Shown one piece after another: positions 28,958 to 37,931 of a stretch of 64,000 nucleotides of DNA; position 1 is the first letter of the stretch; each line of letters begins with the position of its first letter. Position numbers and translations under genes: made by a program. The notes beneath the pieces are model-generated. The model searched no databases. It was not told the DNA's origin and saw only the letters and a list, made by a program, of their open reading frames with translations. This stretch comes from Bacteroidota bacterium (GTDB taxonomy: Bacteria > Bacteroidota > Bacteroidia > Chitinophagales > Chitinophagaceae): NCBI GenBank assembly GCA_018266555.1, contig JAFEAF010000001.1, positions 248,001-312,000 on the forward strand. The letters are read 5' to 3'.

Positions 28958-29500
28958 TTAAGAAGTTCTCCAGTTTTTTTGAAGCCATTCATCCTGTGAG
29001 ACAGCCAATTGATCCAGGGAAACTTTGGCTTCAATTTTTTCCTGGGCATTATGTATGGCTTTGCTGATCATGTTATGTTCTATGACCTGGTCTTCTTTCA
29101 TTCCAAGTTGTTTCATCAGTTGAATGATTTTATCACTACCAAATTCCCTGAAAAGAGGGTCATCCATAGCTGACCAGATTTCCGCTTCCTGAAAATGCAA
29201 ACGTTCCATTAATTCCTTTTCCTTTTGTGCTAATGGATAATGCTCTGCAAAAATGATTTTTTTCAACTGGGCTTGCGATGGATGAACTTGTCTTGCTAAC
29301 AGGAATCTTTCAGCCAAAGCTGTTTCTGGTGAAAATGCTTCCTGTGCCAGGCGCATCGTTTCTTCAAACCAAAAAATAACAATAATACCCTGGTCTTTTT
29401 TTAACCGGGATGCTAAAGCCTTCCACTTTGCTTCTTGCGTCATCATTATTTTATCTACCACCTTAGTGCCGATTTCTTTTTTTCTGAAAAGATTGAACAT
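28958..29500 (-). CDS. Conserved hypothetical cytoplasmic protein
   Basis: A 180-residue, mostly helical, charged protein without signal peptide or membrane helix, starting MFNLFRKKEIGTKVVDKI. Segments such as IIVIFWFEETMRLAQEAF and VHPSQAQLKKIIFAEHYPLAQKEKELMERLHF look like a folded enzyme-like or adaptor domain, but I do not recognise a family. It is divergent from the second uvrA (98 bases between starts). Confidence 0.7.
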   Translation of the reverse strand: MFNLFRKKEIGTKVVDKIMMTQEAKWKALASRLKKDQGIIVIFWFEETMRLAQEAFSPETALAERFLLARQVHPSQAQLKKIIFAEHYPLAQKEKELMERLHFQEAEIWSAMDDPLFREFGSDKIIQLMKQLGMKEDQVIEHNMISKAIHNAQEKIEAKVSLDQLAVSQDEWLQKNWRTS

Positions 29501-29575
29501 GGATTATATTTTCAGGATGAAATTAAGTGATTCATTTCAGTCTGCAAGTCAAACAAAATACCCGGTGCTTTGTTT

Positions 29576-29583
29576 TATCTTCG
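29576..29583 (+). promoter_or_regulatory. -7-like element of the second uvrA
   Basis: TATCTTCG differs from TAnnTTTG at one base and lies 15 bases before the ATG at 29599, supporting that start over the in-frame upstream GTG at 29527. Confidence 0.4.
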
Positions 29584-29598
29584 CATTCCTTTTTTAAA

Positions 29599-32457
29599 AT
29601 GACGGATAAGAATCAAAATGGAACAGAGCGGCCGGTACAGGAGGCAGAAGCTATCGAGGTTTTCGGAGCCAGAGTGCATAACCTGAAGGATATTGATATT
29701 TCAATTCCAAAAAACAAGTTGGTTGTGATCACCGGCATCAGCGGCAGCGGAAAATCTTCCCTGGCATTTGATACGATCTATGCAGAAGGACAACGGCGTT
29801 ATATGGAGACATTTGGCGCTTATGCCCGTCAATTCATCGGTGATATGGAACGGCCTGATGTAGATAAAATCACCGGCCTGTCCCCGGTAATTTCCATTGA
29901 ACAAAAAACTACCAACAAAAACCCGAGATCCACCGTCGGCACAGTCACGGAGATATATGATTTTCTTCGTTTGCTTTTTGCACGGATCGGCGAAGCCTAT
30001 TCTTATAATACGGGGAAAAAAATGGTAAAGTGGAGTGAAGAGGAAATTGTAGGAAATATTTTTAATAAATACAGGAATCAAAAAATTGTATTATTAGCTC
30101 CGTTAGTCCGGGGAAGAAAAGGGCATTACCGGGAATTATTTGAAGAGGTTCGAAAAAAGGGTTTTTTAAAAGTAAGGGTGGATGGTGAAGTAAAAGACCT
30201 GAATCCCAAAATGCAGGTAGATCGTTATAAAATCCATGATATTGAACTGGTAGTTGACCGCTTACTGGTAACAGACGACCTGAAAGCCAGGTTAAGTCAG
30301 AGCGTTCAGCAAACTTTAAAATTGGGAAAGGGCCTGATGTTTTTATTGCTCAATGATCATAAGAATGCTATTCAATTTTCCAGGCAGTTGATGTGTGAAG
30401 ACACCGGCATCAGTTATGAAGAACCATCACCTAATTCTTTTTCATTCAATTCACCTTATGGAGCTTGTCCTGTATGCAAAGGTCTTGGTACCAGGCATCA
30501 CATTAATATGGAAGCAGTGATTGCTGACCCATCTTTAAGCATCAATGAAGGGGGTATAACCCCATTAGGAGAAGAAAGGGATGCATGGGTTTTTCGACAG
30601 GCTCAGGAGGCTGCAAAGAAAAATAAAATATCATTAACCACCCCGGTCAGTAAGCTTTCCAAAAGACATCTTAACATCATGCTGTACGGGAATGAGGAAG
30701 GGCAACAAGAAGACCTGGATTTTGAACATATGAAATTTGATCCTTCAGCTCCATTCGAAGGGATTGTAAATATGTTGCAACGATGGTTTGCAAATCCCTA
30801 TAGCGAAGCTATCCGGGATTGGAGTGAAGATTATATGATATTAAAGCCTTGTGAGGAATGTAATGGCGCCAGGTTGAAAAAAGAAAGTCTTTGGTTTAAA
30901 ATCGCCGGAAGAAATATTGCAGACCTGAGTACAATGAACCTTGATAATCTTTATGCATGGTTTGATGGAATTGAATTAAGAATTGACAACAAACAAAGAG
31001 CCATTGCGAAAGATGTATTGAAAGAAATCCGGGAACGATTGCAATTTTTGCTGGATGTAGGATTGACATACCTGACATTAGGTCGTCCTTCAAAATCATT
31101 GAGCGGAGGTGAATCTCAGCGAATTCGATTGGCAACTCAAATTGGATCGCAACTGCAGGGGATCACATATATATTAGATGAGCCCTCTATCGGGTTGCAT
31201 CAAAGAGATAATCATCGTTTGATCGAAGCGTTGAAGAATCTTCGTGATATTGGAAACAGTGTGTTGGTGGTGGAACATGATAAAGATATTATGCTTTCTG
31301 CCGATCACCTCATTGATATCGGCCCAAGAGCAGGTTTTCATGGCGGAAAAATAGTTGCAGAAGGTGATCCTAAGCATTTATTGAGTTTAGATACACTTAC
31401 TTCAAGTTTTTTAAATGGATATCGTAGGATTGAAGTGCCGGAAGAAAGAAGAAGGGGGAGTGGAAAATTTATTGAATTAAAAGGAGCAAAAGGAAATAAC
31501 CTGCAACATGTAGATGTGAAATTTCCATTGGGAAAATTCATTGTTGTGACGGGAGTGAGCGGCAGCGGTAAATCTACCTTGATTAATGAGACATTATACC
31601 CTATTCTTTCAAAACATGCGTATGGCTCTAAAGCAATACCGCTGGAATATAAATCAATAAAAGGGTTGGAGCATATTGATAAAGTAATTGAAATTGATCA
31701 ATCTCCCATTGGGCGAACTCCAAGAAGCAATCCAGCCACTTACTGTGGATTTTTTACCGACATCAGAACTTTATTTGCTTCCATTCCTGAAGCAAAAATC
31801 AGGGGCTATAATGCAGGACGTTTTTCTTTTAATGTAAAAAGCGGGCGATGTGATGTATGCGAAGGGGGGGGGATGAGAGTGATCGAAATGAATTTTCTGC
31901 CCGATGTTTATGTTCATTGTGAAAAATGTAATGGCAAAAGATATAACAGGGAAACATTAGAAATCCGGTATAAAGGAAAATCAGTAGCAGACGTATTGGA
32001 TATGACGGTGCAGGAAGCAGCTGAATTTTTTCAGAATGTTCCATATTTATACAGAAAGATAAAAGTATTGGAGGAAGTGGGGCTTGGGTATATTACTTTA
32101 GGTCAATCGGCGGTTACATTAAGCGGGGGAGAGGCACAACGGGTAAAACTTTCCACTGAACTATCAAAGCGAGATACCGGAAAAACATTTTATATCCTTG
32201 ATGAACCCACTACCGGCCTGCATTTTGAAGACATAAAACATTTGTTAGATGTTTTAAACAAGTTAGTAGACCGGGGAAATACTGTACTGGTGATTGAACA
32301 TAATATGGATGTCATTAAAGTAGCGGATCATATTATTGATCTGGGGCCCGAAGGGGGAGATGCTGGCGGACAAATATTATTTGAAGGAACGCCGGAAGAA
32401 TTAATTAAAAATAAAGAGAGTTTCACGGCGGAGTTTTTAAAAGCCGAACTTCTGTAA
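29599..32457 (+). CDS. uvrA: Excinuclease ABC subunit A (UvrA, second paralogue)
   Basis: A 952-residue full-length UvrA. Walker A GISGSGKSS near residue 48 and GVSGSGKST near 653; signatures [19 protein letters not shown] near 500 and [11 protein letters not shown] near 840; zinc modules CPVCKG/CEECNG and CDVCEG/CEKCNG; UvrB-binding insert after [16 protein letters not shown]. The ATG at 29599 was chosen because it follows a promoter-like element and gives a normal N-terminus. Its match to housekeeping UvrA motifs ([25 protein letters not shown]) looks closer than that of the copy at 4903, so this is my guess for the main repair enzyme. Confidence 0.95.
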   Translation: MTDKNQNGTERPVQEAEAIEVFGARVHNLKDIDISIPKNKLVVITGISGSGKSSLAFDTIYAEGQRRYMETFGAYARQFIGDMERPDVDKITGLSPVISIEQKTTNKNPRSTVGTVTEIYDFLRLLFARIGEAYSYNTGKKMVKWSEEEIVGNIFNKYRNQKIVLLAPLVRGRKGHYRELFEEVRKKGFLKVRVDGEVKDLNPKMQVDRYKIHDIELVVDRLLVTDDLKARLSQSVQQTLKLGKGLMFLLLNDHKNAIQFSRQLMCEDTGISYEEPSPNSFSFNSPYGACPVCKGLGTRHHINMEAVIADPSLSINEGGITPLGEERDAWVFRQAQEAAKKNKISLTTPVSKLSKRHLNIMLYGNEEGQQEDLDFEHMKFDPSAPFEGIVNMLQRWFANPYSEAIRDWSEDYMILKPCEECNGARLKKESLWFKIAGRNIADLSTMNLDNLYAWFDGIELRIDNKQRAIAKDVLKEIRERLQFLLDVGLTYLTLGRPSKSLSGGESQRIRLATQIGSQLQGITYILDEPSIGLHQRDNHRLIEALKNLRDIGNSVLVVEHDKDIMLSADHLIDIGPRAGFHGGKIVAEGDPKHLLSLDTLTSSFLNGYRRIEVPEERRRGSGKFIELKGAKGNNLQHVDVKFPLGKFIVVTGVSGSGKSTLINETLYPILSKHAYGSKAIPLEYKSIKGLEHIDKVIEIDQSPIGRTPRSNPATYCGFFTDIRTLFASIPEAKIRGYNAGRFSFNVKSGRCDVCEGGGMRVIEMNFLPDVYVHCEKCNGKRYNRETLEIRYKGKSVADVLDMTVQEAAEFFQNVPYLYRKIKVLEEVGLGYITLGQSAVTLSGGEAQRVKLSTELSKRDTGKTFYILDEPTTGLHFEDIKHLLDVLNKLVDRGNTVLVIEHNMDVIKVADHIIDLGPEGGDAGGQILFEGTPEELIKNKESFTAEFLKAELL

Positions 32458-32493
32458 AAAGCCCTGGCTGAAGAGCCAGAGCTTTTTTTTTAA
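32456..32493 (+). terminator. Terminator after the second uvrA
   Basis: CTGGCT (32464-32469) pairs with AGCCAG (32474-32479), extended by GC/GC and A5-6/T8 flanks, ending in a run of eight T. It lies between convergent genes and may act in both directions. Confidence 0.8.
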
Positions 32494-32509
32494 GTCAATA
32501 TAGATCAGG

Positions 32510-33811
32510 TTATTTATTTTTTGGTTTGTTCAGCATATAATCAAATCGTTTGCCGCCAACTTCTGCCATATCCGGGATAGCTTCTACTTTATATTCACCT
32601 GCATCTAATTTCTTCTTTGTTGCTGAAAAAGCTTTCAGGGTAAGTTCAATATCTTCATCCGAATGTACGGATGAAGGAATAAGACGGTATATGATATGCC
32701 CTTTTGGAATGACAGGATAAACAACGATAGAAGCGAAGATGCCAAAATTTTCACGGAGATCCATCACCATAGCAGTGGCCTCGGGTACATCACCTTTCAT
32801 ATAGACGGGTGTCACTACAGAATCAGTTTTGCCAATATCAAATCCTCTTTCTTTCAAACCCTTTTGTAATTTCAATGCATTGTGCCAGAGTTTTTCCTTT
32901 AGCTCAGGATGATTGCGCAATAATTCCAATCGTTTAAGGTTTCCTACCACTAATGGCATAGGTAAACTTTTTGCAAAAATCTGCGAACGGATATTATAAC
33001 GAATGTAATCAATAATATCATGAGGTCCTGCTACAAATGCTCCAATGGAAGCCATGGATTTTGCAAACGTTGAAAAATAAAGATCAATAGCATCCTGGCA
33101 GCCTTGTTCTTCGCCGGCGCCGGAACCTGTTTTTCCTAAAGTACCAAAGCCATGTGCATCATCCACCAATAATCTGAATTCATATTTATTTTTCAGCGTT
33201 GCTATTTCTTTCAGTTTACCCTGGTCACCGGCCATTCCAAATACGCCTTCTGTGATCAGTAAAATACCTCCTGCATTTTGTTTTTCAATCAACGCAGTGG
33301 CCCGTTGCAATTGTTTTTCGCAATCTTCCAGGTCATTGTGCTTGAATACAAAACGATGACCCGGATGTAAGCGCAAGCCATCAATGATACAAGCATGGCT
33401 TTCGCCATCATATACAATCACATCATGACGGCTGCACAATGAATCAATCAGGCTTACCATGCCCTGGTACCCGTAATTCAATAAAATACAATCTTCTTTT
33501 TTTTCAAATGCAGCCAGTTCTCTTTCTAATTGTTCATGAAGGTCAGTATTGCCACTCATCATACGGGCACCCATCGGTAATGCCAGGCCATATTTAGCTG
33601 CGGCTTCGGCATCTGTTTTACGAACTTCGGGATGATTGCCAAGTCCCAGGTAATTATTAAGGCTCCAAACAATCATTTCTTTTCCACGGAAATTCATGCG
33701 ACTGCTGATTTCACCCTCCAGTTTTGGAAAAGCAAAGTACCCATGTGCTCTTTTACGATGTTGACCAATTGGCCCGTAATGTTTCAGTAAACGTTCAAAA
33801 ATATCTGCCAT
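32510..33811 (-). CDS. Alpha-oxoamine synthase, probably serine (or cysteate) palmitoyltransferase
   Basis: PLP enzyme of the family that condenses an acyl-CoA with an amino acid. The 433 residues include NNYLGLGNHPEV, GARMMSGNTDLHEQLE, DDAHGFGTLGKTGSG and the PLP lysine in YFSTFAKSMASIGAFVAG (about residue 253). Family members are KBL, BioF, HemA and SPT. The TFAKSMASIGAF segment and the long C-terminus fit the SPT-like clade, which in Bacteroidota makes sphingolipid or sulfonolipid bases. No biotin or threonine genes adjoin, which weakly disfavours BioF and KBL. Substrate choice is inference. Confidence 0.8.
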   Translation of the reverse strand: MADIFERLLKHYGPIGQHRKRAHGYFAFPKLEGEISSRMNFRGKEMIVWSLNNYLGLGNHPEVRKTDAEAAAKYGLALPMGARMMSGNTDLHEQLERELAAFEKKEDCILLNYGYQGMVSLIDSLCSRHDVIVYDGESHACIIDGLRLHPGHRFVFKHNDLEDCEKQLQRATALIEKQNAGGILLITEGVFGMAGDQGKLKEIATLKNKYEFRLLVDDAHGFGTLGKTGSGAGEEQGCQDAIDLYFSTFAKSMASIGAFVAGPHDIIDYIRYNIRSQIFAKSLPMPLVVGNLKRLELLRNHPELKEKLWHNALKLQKGLKERGFDIGKTDSVVTPVYMKGDVPEATAMVMDLRENFGIFASIVVYPVIPKGHIIYRLIPSSVHSDEDIELTLKAFSATKKKLDAGEYKVEAIPDMAEVGGKRFDYMLNKPKNK

Positions 33812-33970
33812 ACTGATTTAAGATTTGAAAATAATAATTTAGGAATGTGGCAAAGGTAAGGATTTGGTTTTTTTGAGTACTCACTTTCAAAATAAGCACA
33901 AATTCAAAATCCATTTCATTAAAAAAAAATGAAACAGCAGTAGCAGAATAACATTTAAATTACTGAAATT

Positions 33971-34486
33971 CTAATCCATATTTAATATTCCCCTGATTAC
34001 GGTTATATGATGATCATCATGTTCGGCAACAAAAAATAAGGAGTCTATTAATCGCATCGGTTGCAATAAGCGGGGATGAAGAGCCGTTCGTGATGCTGTA
34101 GCAGCATCCATCTGTTCTGCCTTTTGAATTAATTTATTTCTTGATCTTGAAAATTCTTTCAATAATTTCTGCATTGAGTTTGAATTATGACCGGCATCAT
34201 TTGTTTTTGAATTGCTTAGATCAGCATCACGAAGGAATTCTTTACCTGTTAAAAAATCTTCGATACGCCCATACCACAATTCTTCCAGGTCGCTTAAATG
34301 ACCTATATGTTCTTTAATGGACCAATGATTGCCTGTCTTATGGTTCATTTTCTCATCAGGAATATTTTGTAGCATGAATTCCAACCTGGGCGTTGTTCCT
34401 CTCAACCTTTCGGTGATGACAGGAAACATACTAACAGGAAAATTAAACTCAAATTTTCTTTCGAACCAGGGTGTTAATGTAATCAT
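33971..34486 (-). CDS. DinB-family four-helix metal-binding protein
   Basis: A 171-residue protein with the DinB pattern: a His in WSIKEHIGHLSDLEELW near residue 60 and the HDDHH cluster near 159, giving the expected metal site. Family members act as metal-dependent thiol transferases or are of unknown role. It starts 9 bases after the GNAT gene end on the same strand, so the two are probably one operon. Confidence 0.82.
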   Translation of the reverse strand: MITLTPWFERKFEFNFPVSMFPVITERLRGTTPRLEFMLQNIPDEKMNHKTGNHWSIKEHIGHLSDLEELWYGRIEDFLTGKEFLRDADLSNSKTNDAGHNSNSMQKLLKEFSRSRNKLIQKAEQMDAATASRTALHPRLLQPMRLIDSLFFVAEHDDHHITVIRGILNMD

Positions 34487-34495
34487 GCTGCTAAT

Positions 34496-35011
34496 TTAAT
34501 TTACAGAATTAGCAGAATCATATATCAGTTTGCTGATTTCCGGCAAGAGCACTTTTATTTTTTTTATTACTTTTTCAAAACAAACACTGTTCTCTATCCC
34601 CGCATATTGCCCATAGTTGGGAATTATGCGATACCCTTTTTTTTGATACAGATGTATGGCTTCAGGTTGTCTTTTCCCGGTTTCAAGTACACATTTGGAA
34701 CAGGATAATTCTGCAGCCCAATTTTCCAGTTCATTTAATATTATCCCGGCAATTCCTTTTCCCCTGTACTGCGGCAAAGTGAACATGCGTTTTATTTCCA
34801 TAATTTGTGGTGAAAACTCTTTTATAGCACCGCAGGCTACTGGCTGATCATTTTCATAAGCAATTACTGCATGACGGATCATATCAATTTTATTAAATTG
34901 ATCATAAAAAGAATGGCTTGCCCCATCTCTGATTGCAAGATCCTGGTCAAGCTGTTTTACTAATTCAATAAAATATTTATTTGCAGAGTTTGTTCGTATG
35001 ATCTTAATCAT
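34496..35011 (-). CDS. GNAT-family N-acetyltransferase
   Basis: A 171-residue acetyltransferase with the acetyl-CoA loop in MFTLPQYRGKGIAGIILNELENWA and a C-terminal LYQKKGYRIIPNYGQYAG typical of the fold. Substrate unknown. The ATG at 35011 is the first ATG in frame (upstream only a TTG), giving the start MIKIIRTNSANKYF. Co-directional with the DinB gene. Confidence 0.85.
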   Translation of the reverse strand: MIKIIRTNSANKYFIELVKQLDQDLAIRDGASHSFYDQFNKIDMIRHAVIAYENDQPVACGAIKEFSPQIMEIKRMFTLPQYRGKGIAGIILNELENWAAELSCSKCVLETGKRQPEAIHLYQKKGYRIIPNYGQYAGIENSVCFEKVIKKIKVLLPEISKLIYDSANSVN

Positions 35012-35163
35012 GGCGATTTCAAATGGAAATATAAAAGCGGAATCACTTAGCAAAGATGCAAGATAAATGAAAACGAAATTGCAAATCGTTTACCAATCCC
35101 GGATTATAACAAAAAGATGACTTCTGCATTCAGGTACTGATCTGCAAATTCCGTGAGAAGCGG

Positions 35164-35202
35164 GCAATCCGTGCCACTGCTTGAAACCGTGGCACTGATT
35201 GC
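35164..35202. repeat. Palindrome GCAATC-GTGCCAC...GTGGCAC-GATTGC
   Basis: A 13-bp stem with one mismatch around an 11-base centre. Its core GTGCCAC...GTGGCAC, with GAAACC in the loop, recurs at 37888-37916 after the third lipoprotein gene. It lies just beyond the stop codon of the minus-strand lipoprotein gene ending at 35216 and may serve as its terminator. Confidence 0.6.
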
Positions 35203-35215
35203 ACAATCCCTCGAT

Positions 35216-35890
35216 TTAATAAACCAATTTAATATCAGGCGTATCGGTTTCTTTAAATGAAGACCAAATACTCAATTTACCATTCATAATTGCAACAGAA
35301 TAATACGCAGTATAGTCGTCGAACACTAATTCTTCCCAGGCGGCTGAATTGTTTCTTTTAATATAAACACGAAAAACATGGCCGGCAGGTATAAGTTGAG
35401 AGAAATTATTAATAGTGATTTGTGAACCCCATAATAGACCATCGCTACTCCACACTTGATTTGCAAAAATAATTTCAGTCGGTGTATCCGATATACTTCC
35501 AATGGTTACAACACAGGTATCTTTCATGGTTGCATTAGCAATGGTAACTGTTAGTTCAAAACTATAGACGCCAATTGTCAGGTTACTTACTTTTGTGCCT
35601 AACGAATCCGGTTTTTCAATTACGAATGATGCGGGGCCCGAGATCTTTTTCCATTGAAAAGAAAAATTATCATTAAGGGATCTAATACATCTAAACGATC
35701 CATATAGGGTGCAATGGTCAGCAGGAAGAACAACCATTTTGTCTTCACCTGCGCTGACATTCAATAATATTGATGACGTTGAAGATGGTGGTGTGGGTGT
35801 TATATATACAGGATAATCTTTTTTACAACTTGTATTTGTAATTAAAAATGTAAAACTGCAAATAAGCAGTATGTAGTTTATCTTTTTCAT
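35216..35890 (-). CDS. PKD-like domain lipoprotein (small, copy A)
   Basis: A 224-residue lipoprotein: signal peptide with lipobox ending in SC (Cys near residue 22), a PKD/Ig-like domain (about 48-132, with AGEDKMVVLPADHCTLYGS, WKKISGPASF, VGSYxFELTV-type strands) and a C-terminal domain of about 90 residues ending ETDTPDIKLVY. The C-terminal part has the same plan and ending as the lipoprotein at 37932-38654 (KDTPDVKIQY), so they are paralogues flanking the larger propeller lipoprotein. Confidence 0.8.
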   Translation of the reverse strand: MKKINYILLICSFTFLITNTSCKKDYPVYITPTPPSSTSSILLNVSAGEDKMVVLPADHCTLYGSFRCIRSLNDNFSFQWKKISGPASFVIEKPDSLGTKVSNLTIGVYSFELTVTIANATMKDTCVVTIGSISDTPTEIIFANQVWSSDGLLWGSQITINNFSQLIPAGHVFRVYIKRNNSAAWEELVFDDYTAYYSVAIMNGKLSIWSSFKETDTPDIKLVY

Positions 35891-35927
35891 GGTTTAAATT
35901 TTGAAGGGTTTGAAAATGAAAATAATT

Positions 35928-37550
35928 TTACCGTGGCACCACAACAATACTCGTTGCCCAGGCACCGGATTTTCCAGGAAGCAAAACCACCTGTCCGTTT
36001 TTCCAATATTTAGCTTCATATTGGCCGCCGACTATTTCAAACCCTGCTACATATATATCGTTTTCGAAAACTGCAATGGAGCCTGTATAAGCATAAGTGC
36101 TCCCGTTAGTGAGTAACACAACTTGTTCATTTTTCCAATACTTTGCAACAGACCCAGATCCGCCTACCATTCCATAATAATCTCCTTCCCATCCTGCAAC
36201 GTAAACATTGTTTCCATCTACGGCAATAGAAGTTGCAGAAGCCCAATCCAATCCATTGGTAAGGGAAAACGGCCTTCCGTTTTTCCAATATTTAGCCACA
36301 CTTTTAGATCCGTTTCCCTCAGATCCCGCTACATAAATATCATTACCAACAATAACTATAGAATTTGCATAAGCCTGATGTGATCCGTTAGTGAGAGAGA
36401 CTGCCTGTCCGTTTTTCCAGTATTTAGCCACCCCATTTTCCTGACCCGATACATAAACATCATTACCAACGACAATAATGCAAGTTGCCTCAGCATCCTG
36501 TAATCCGTTGGTAAGAGAAACAGGTTGTCCGTTTTTCCAGTATTTAGCAACTGTTTTATTTCCGTAATATTCCCAACCTGCCACATACACATCATTACCG
36601 GAAACTGCTATTGAAGTTGCACCTGCACCAGTTGGACCGGTCAACAATACCTCTTGCCCATTTTTCCAGTACTTGGCCTTGTTTTTACCATACATAAAAA
36701 AGTCACCTTCTGAACCGGCTACATATACATCATTGCCTACAACAGTTATAGAAGTTGCATCTGATTCATAAGATTGACTATTAAGTAACACTTCCTGTCC
36801 GTTTTTCCAGTATTTAGCTTGACCGTTTTCCGACCCAGCTACATATATGTCCACGGTTTTATTAGATTGACCTTTTACACTTATTACACTTACCTGTACA
36901 GTGTCCAGGGAAAACAACCCGCCTGCATCTGTCACTTTCAACTGAAACAAGTATATACCTTCCTCCAGATTTTTTACTTGTGTTTGTACCTCATTCCCAT
37001 TTGAAAAACTAACTGAAGAAGGCCCCGAAATTTTTGTCCATAGATAATCAGTGATATTATTGTTTGGATCTGTAGAGCAACTTCCATTCAAGAATACGGA
37101 ATTGGCAGGTAAAATAATTAGCTGATCTTGACCAGCACAGGAAACCGGAGGGTGGTTTGTAATGTTTGCTGCATCTACTTTTATGTGTACTGTATCCTTC
37201 GCATTTGCTCCTTTGTCATCTGTTACCGTTAGTTCAAACTGATAATTTCCCAGCACCAACAGTTTAACGACAGTTTTTGCAGAATCCACATTGTTGATAC
37301 TAAAAGAAGCAGGTCCCTCAATTTTTGACCAGTGCAATCTCACAATTTTTCCATCCTGATCATTCGATGAGCTACCATTGAGAAAGACACTATCAATTGG
37401 CAAAGTAATAAACTGATCTGATCCTGCAATAGCAATAGGTGGCTTGTTGCTTGTGTTGCATCCCTGGCAGGAATATTCCTTTTTGCAGGAGTGGAAAAAA
37501 CCCAGCATTGAAATCAGAAGCGTTGCGGTGAGTATGATATGCTTTTTCAT
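35928..37550 (-). CDS. Lipoprotein with two PKD domains and a seven-repeat propeller
   Basis: 540 residues. Signal peptide with lipobox FHSC (Cys near 22), a short Cys-rich link (CQGC), PKD domain 1 (about 35-125), PKD domain 2 (about 130-220), then seven repeats of 40-50 residues (about 233-540). Each repeat reads roughly DVYVAG-x-E...AKYWKNG-x-V-x-LTNG...ATSI-x-V-x-GN. Seven units with YVAG and YWKNG strands strongly suggest a seven-bladed beta-propeller. The ATG at 37550 is chosen because it begins a clean signal peptide (MKKHIILTATLL). Flanked by two smaller PKD lipoproteins on the same strand. Probably surface-exposed, binding role unknown. Confidence 0.82.
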   Translation of the reverse strand: MKKHIILTATLLISMLGFFHSCKKEYSCQGCNTSNKPPIAIAGSDQFITLPIDSVFLNGSSSNDQDGKIVRLHWSKIEGPASFSINNVDSAKTVVKLLVLGNYQFELTVTDDKGANAKDTVHIKVDAANITNHPPVSCAGQDQLIILPANSVFLNGSCSTDPNNNITDYLWTKISGPSSVSFSNGNEVQTQVKNLEEGIYLFQLKVTDAGGLFSLDTVQVSVISVKGQSNKTVDIYVAGSENGQAKYWKNGQEVLLNSQSYESDATSITVVGNDVYVAGSEGDFFMYGKNKAKYWKNGQEVLLTGPTGAGATSIAVSGNDVYVAGWEYYGNKTVAKYWKNGQPVSLTNGLQDAEATCIIVVGNDVYVSGQENGVAKYWKNGQAVSLTNGSHQAYANSIVIVGNDIYVAGSEGNGSKSVAKYWKNGRPFSLTNGLDWASATSIAVDGNNVYVAGWEGDYYGMVGGSGSVAKYWKNEQVVLLTNGSTYAYTGSIAVFENDIYVAGFEIVGGQYEAKYWKNGQVVLLPGKSGAWATSIVVVPR

Positions 37551-37887
37551 AAAAAGTTTTACTGGTAGATATATATTCAAACCCCTGAAATTTTTCCCGC
37601 ATTAAAGCTACCTCTCTGAAATAGCTAAAATTCGAATATGCGTCTAATTGCAATTCTGATGCGACATAAAACGAGTGCGAAGCGATAAACATATCCAAGC
37701 TGAAAGTTCACGGGGTAATTTTCATCTTCAAATAACCCATGGTCAAATATTAAACCCCAATGATCAAAAAACGCCTACTATCCTTTTAAACCGATCCAGG
37801 CATTTATTATTTTTTAAATGGCAGCTTTATTACTTTTTTCCAAACGGAGCGTTCTAAGGTTACGACGGCTTCACTTCAAAGCCGAAC

Positions 37888-37916
37888 CCGTGCCACGGTT
37901 TCAAACCGTGGCACGG
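37888..37916. repeat. Perfect palindrome CCGTGCCACGGTTT...
   Basis: CCGTGCCACGGTTT (37888-37901) and its exact complement AAACCGTGGCACGG (37903-37916) flank a single C: a 14-bp perfect stem, 16 bases beyond the stop of the lipoprotein gene ending at 37932. A related copy is at 35164-35202. A smaller dyad CGGCTT...AAGCCG precedes it. Confidence 0.7.
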
Positions 37917-37931
37917 ATAGCTGTATATTTT

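Noticed and set aside
35990-36850. CRISPR-like regular repeats
   Set aside because: The periodic similarity keeps one reading frame and codes for the propeller blades; spacers are not unique.
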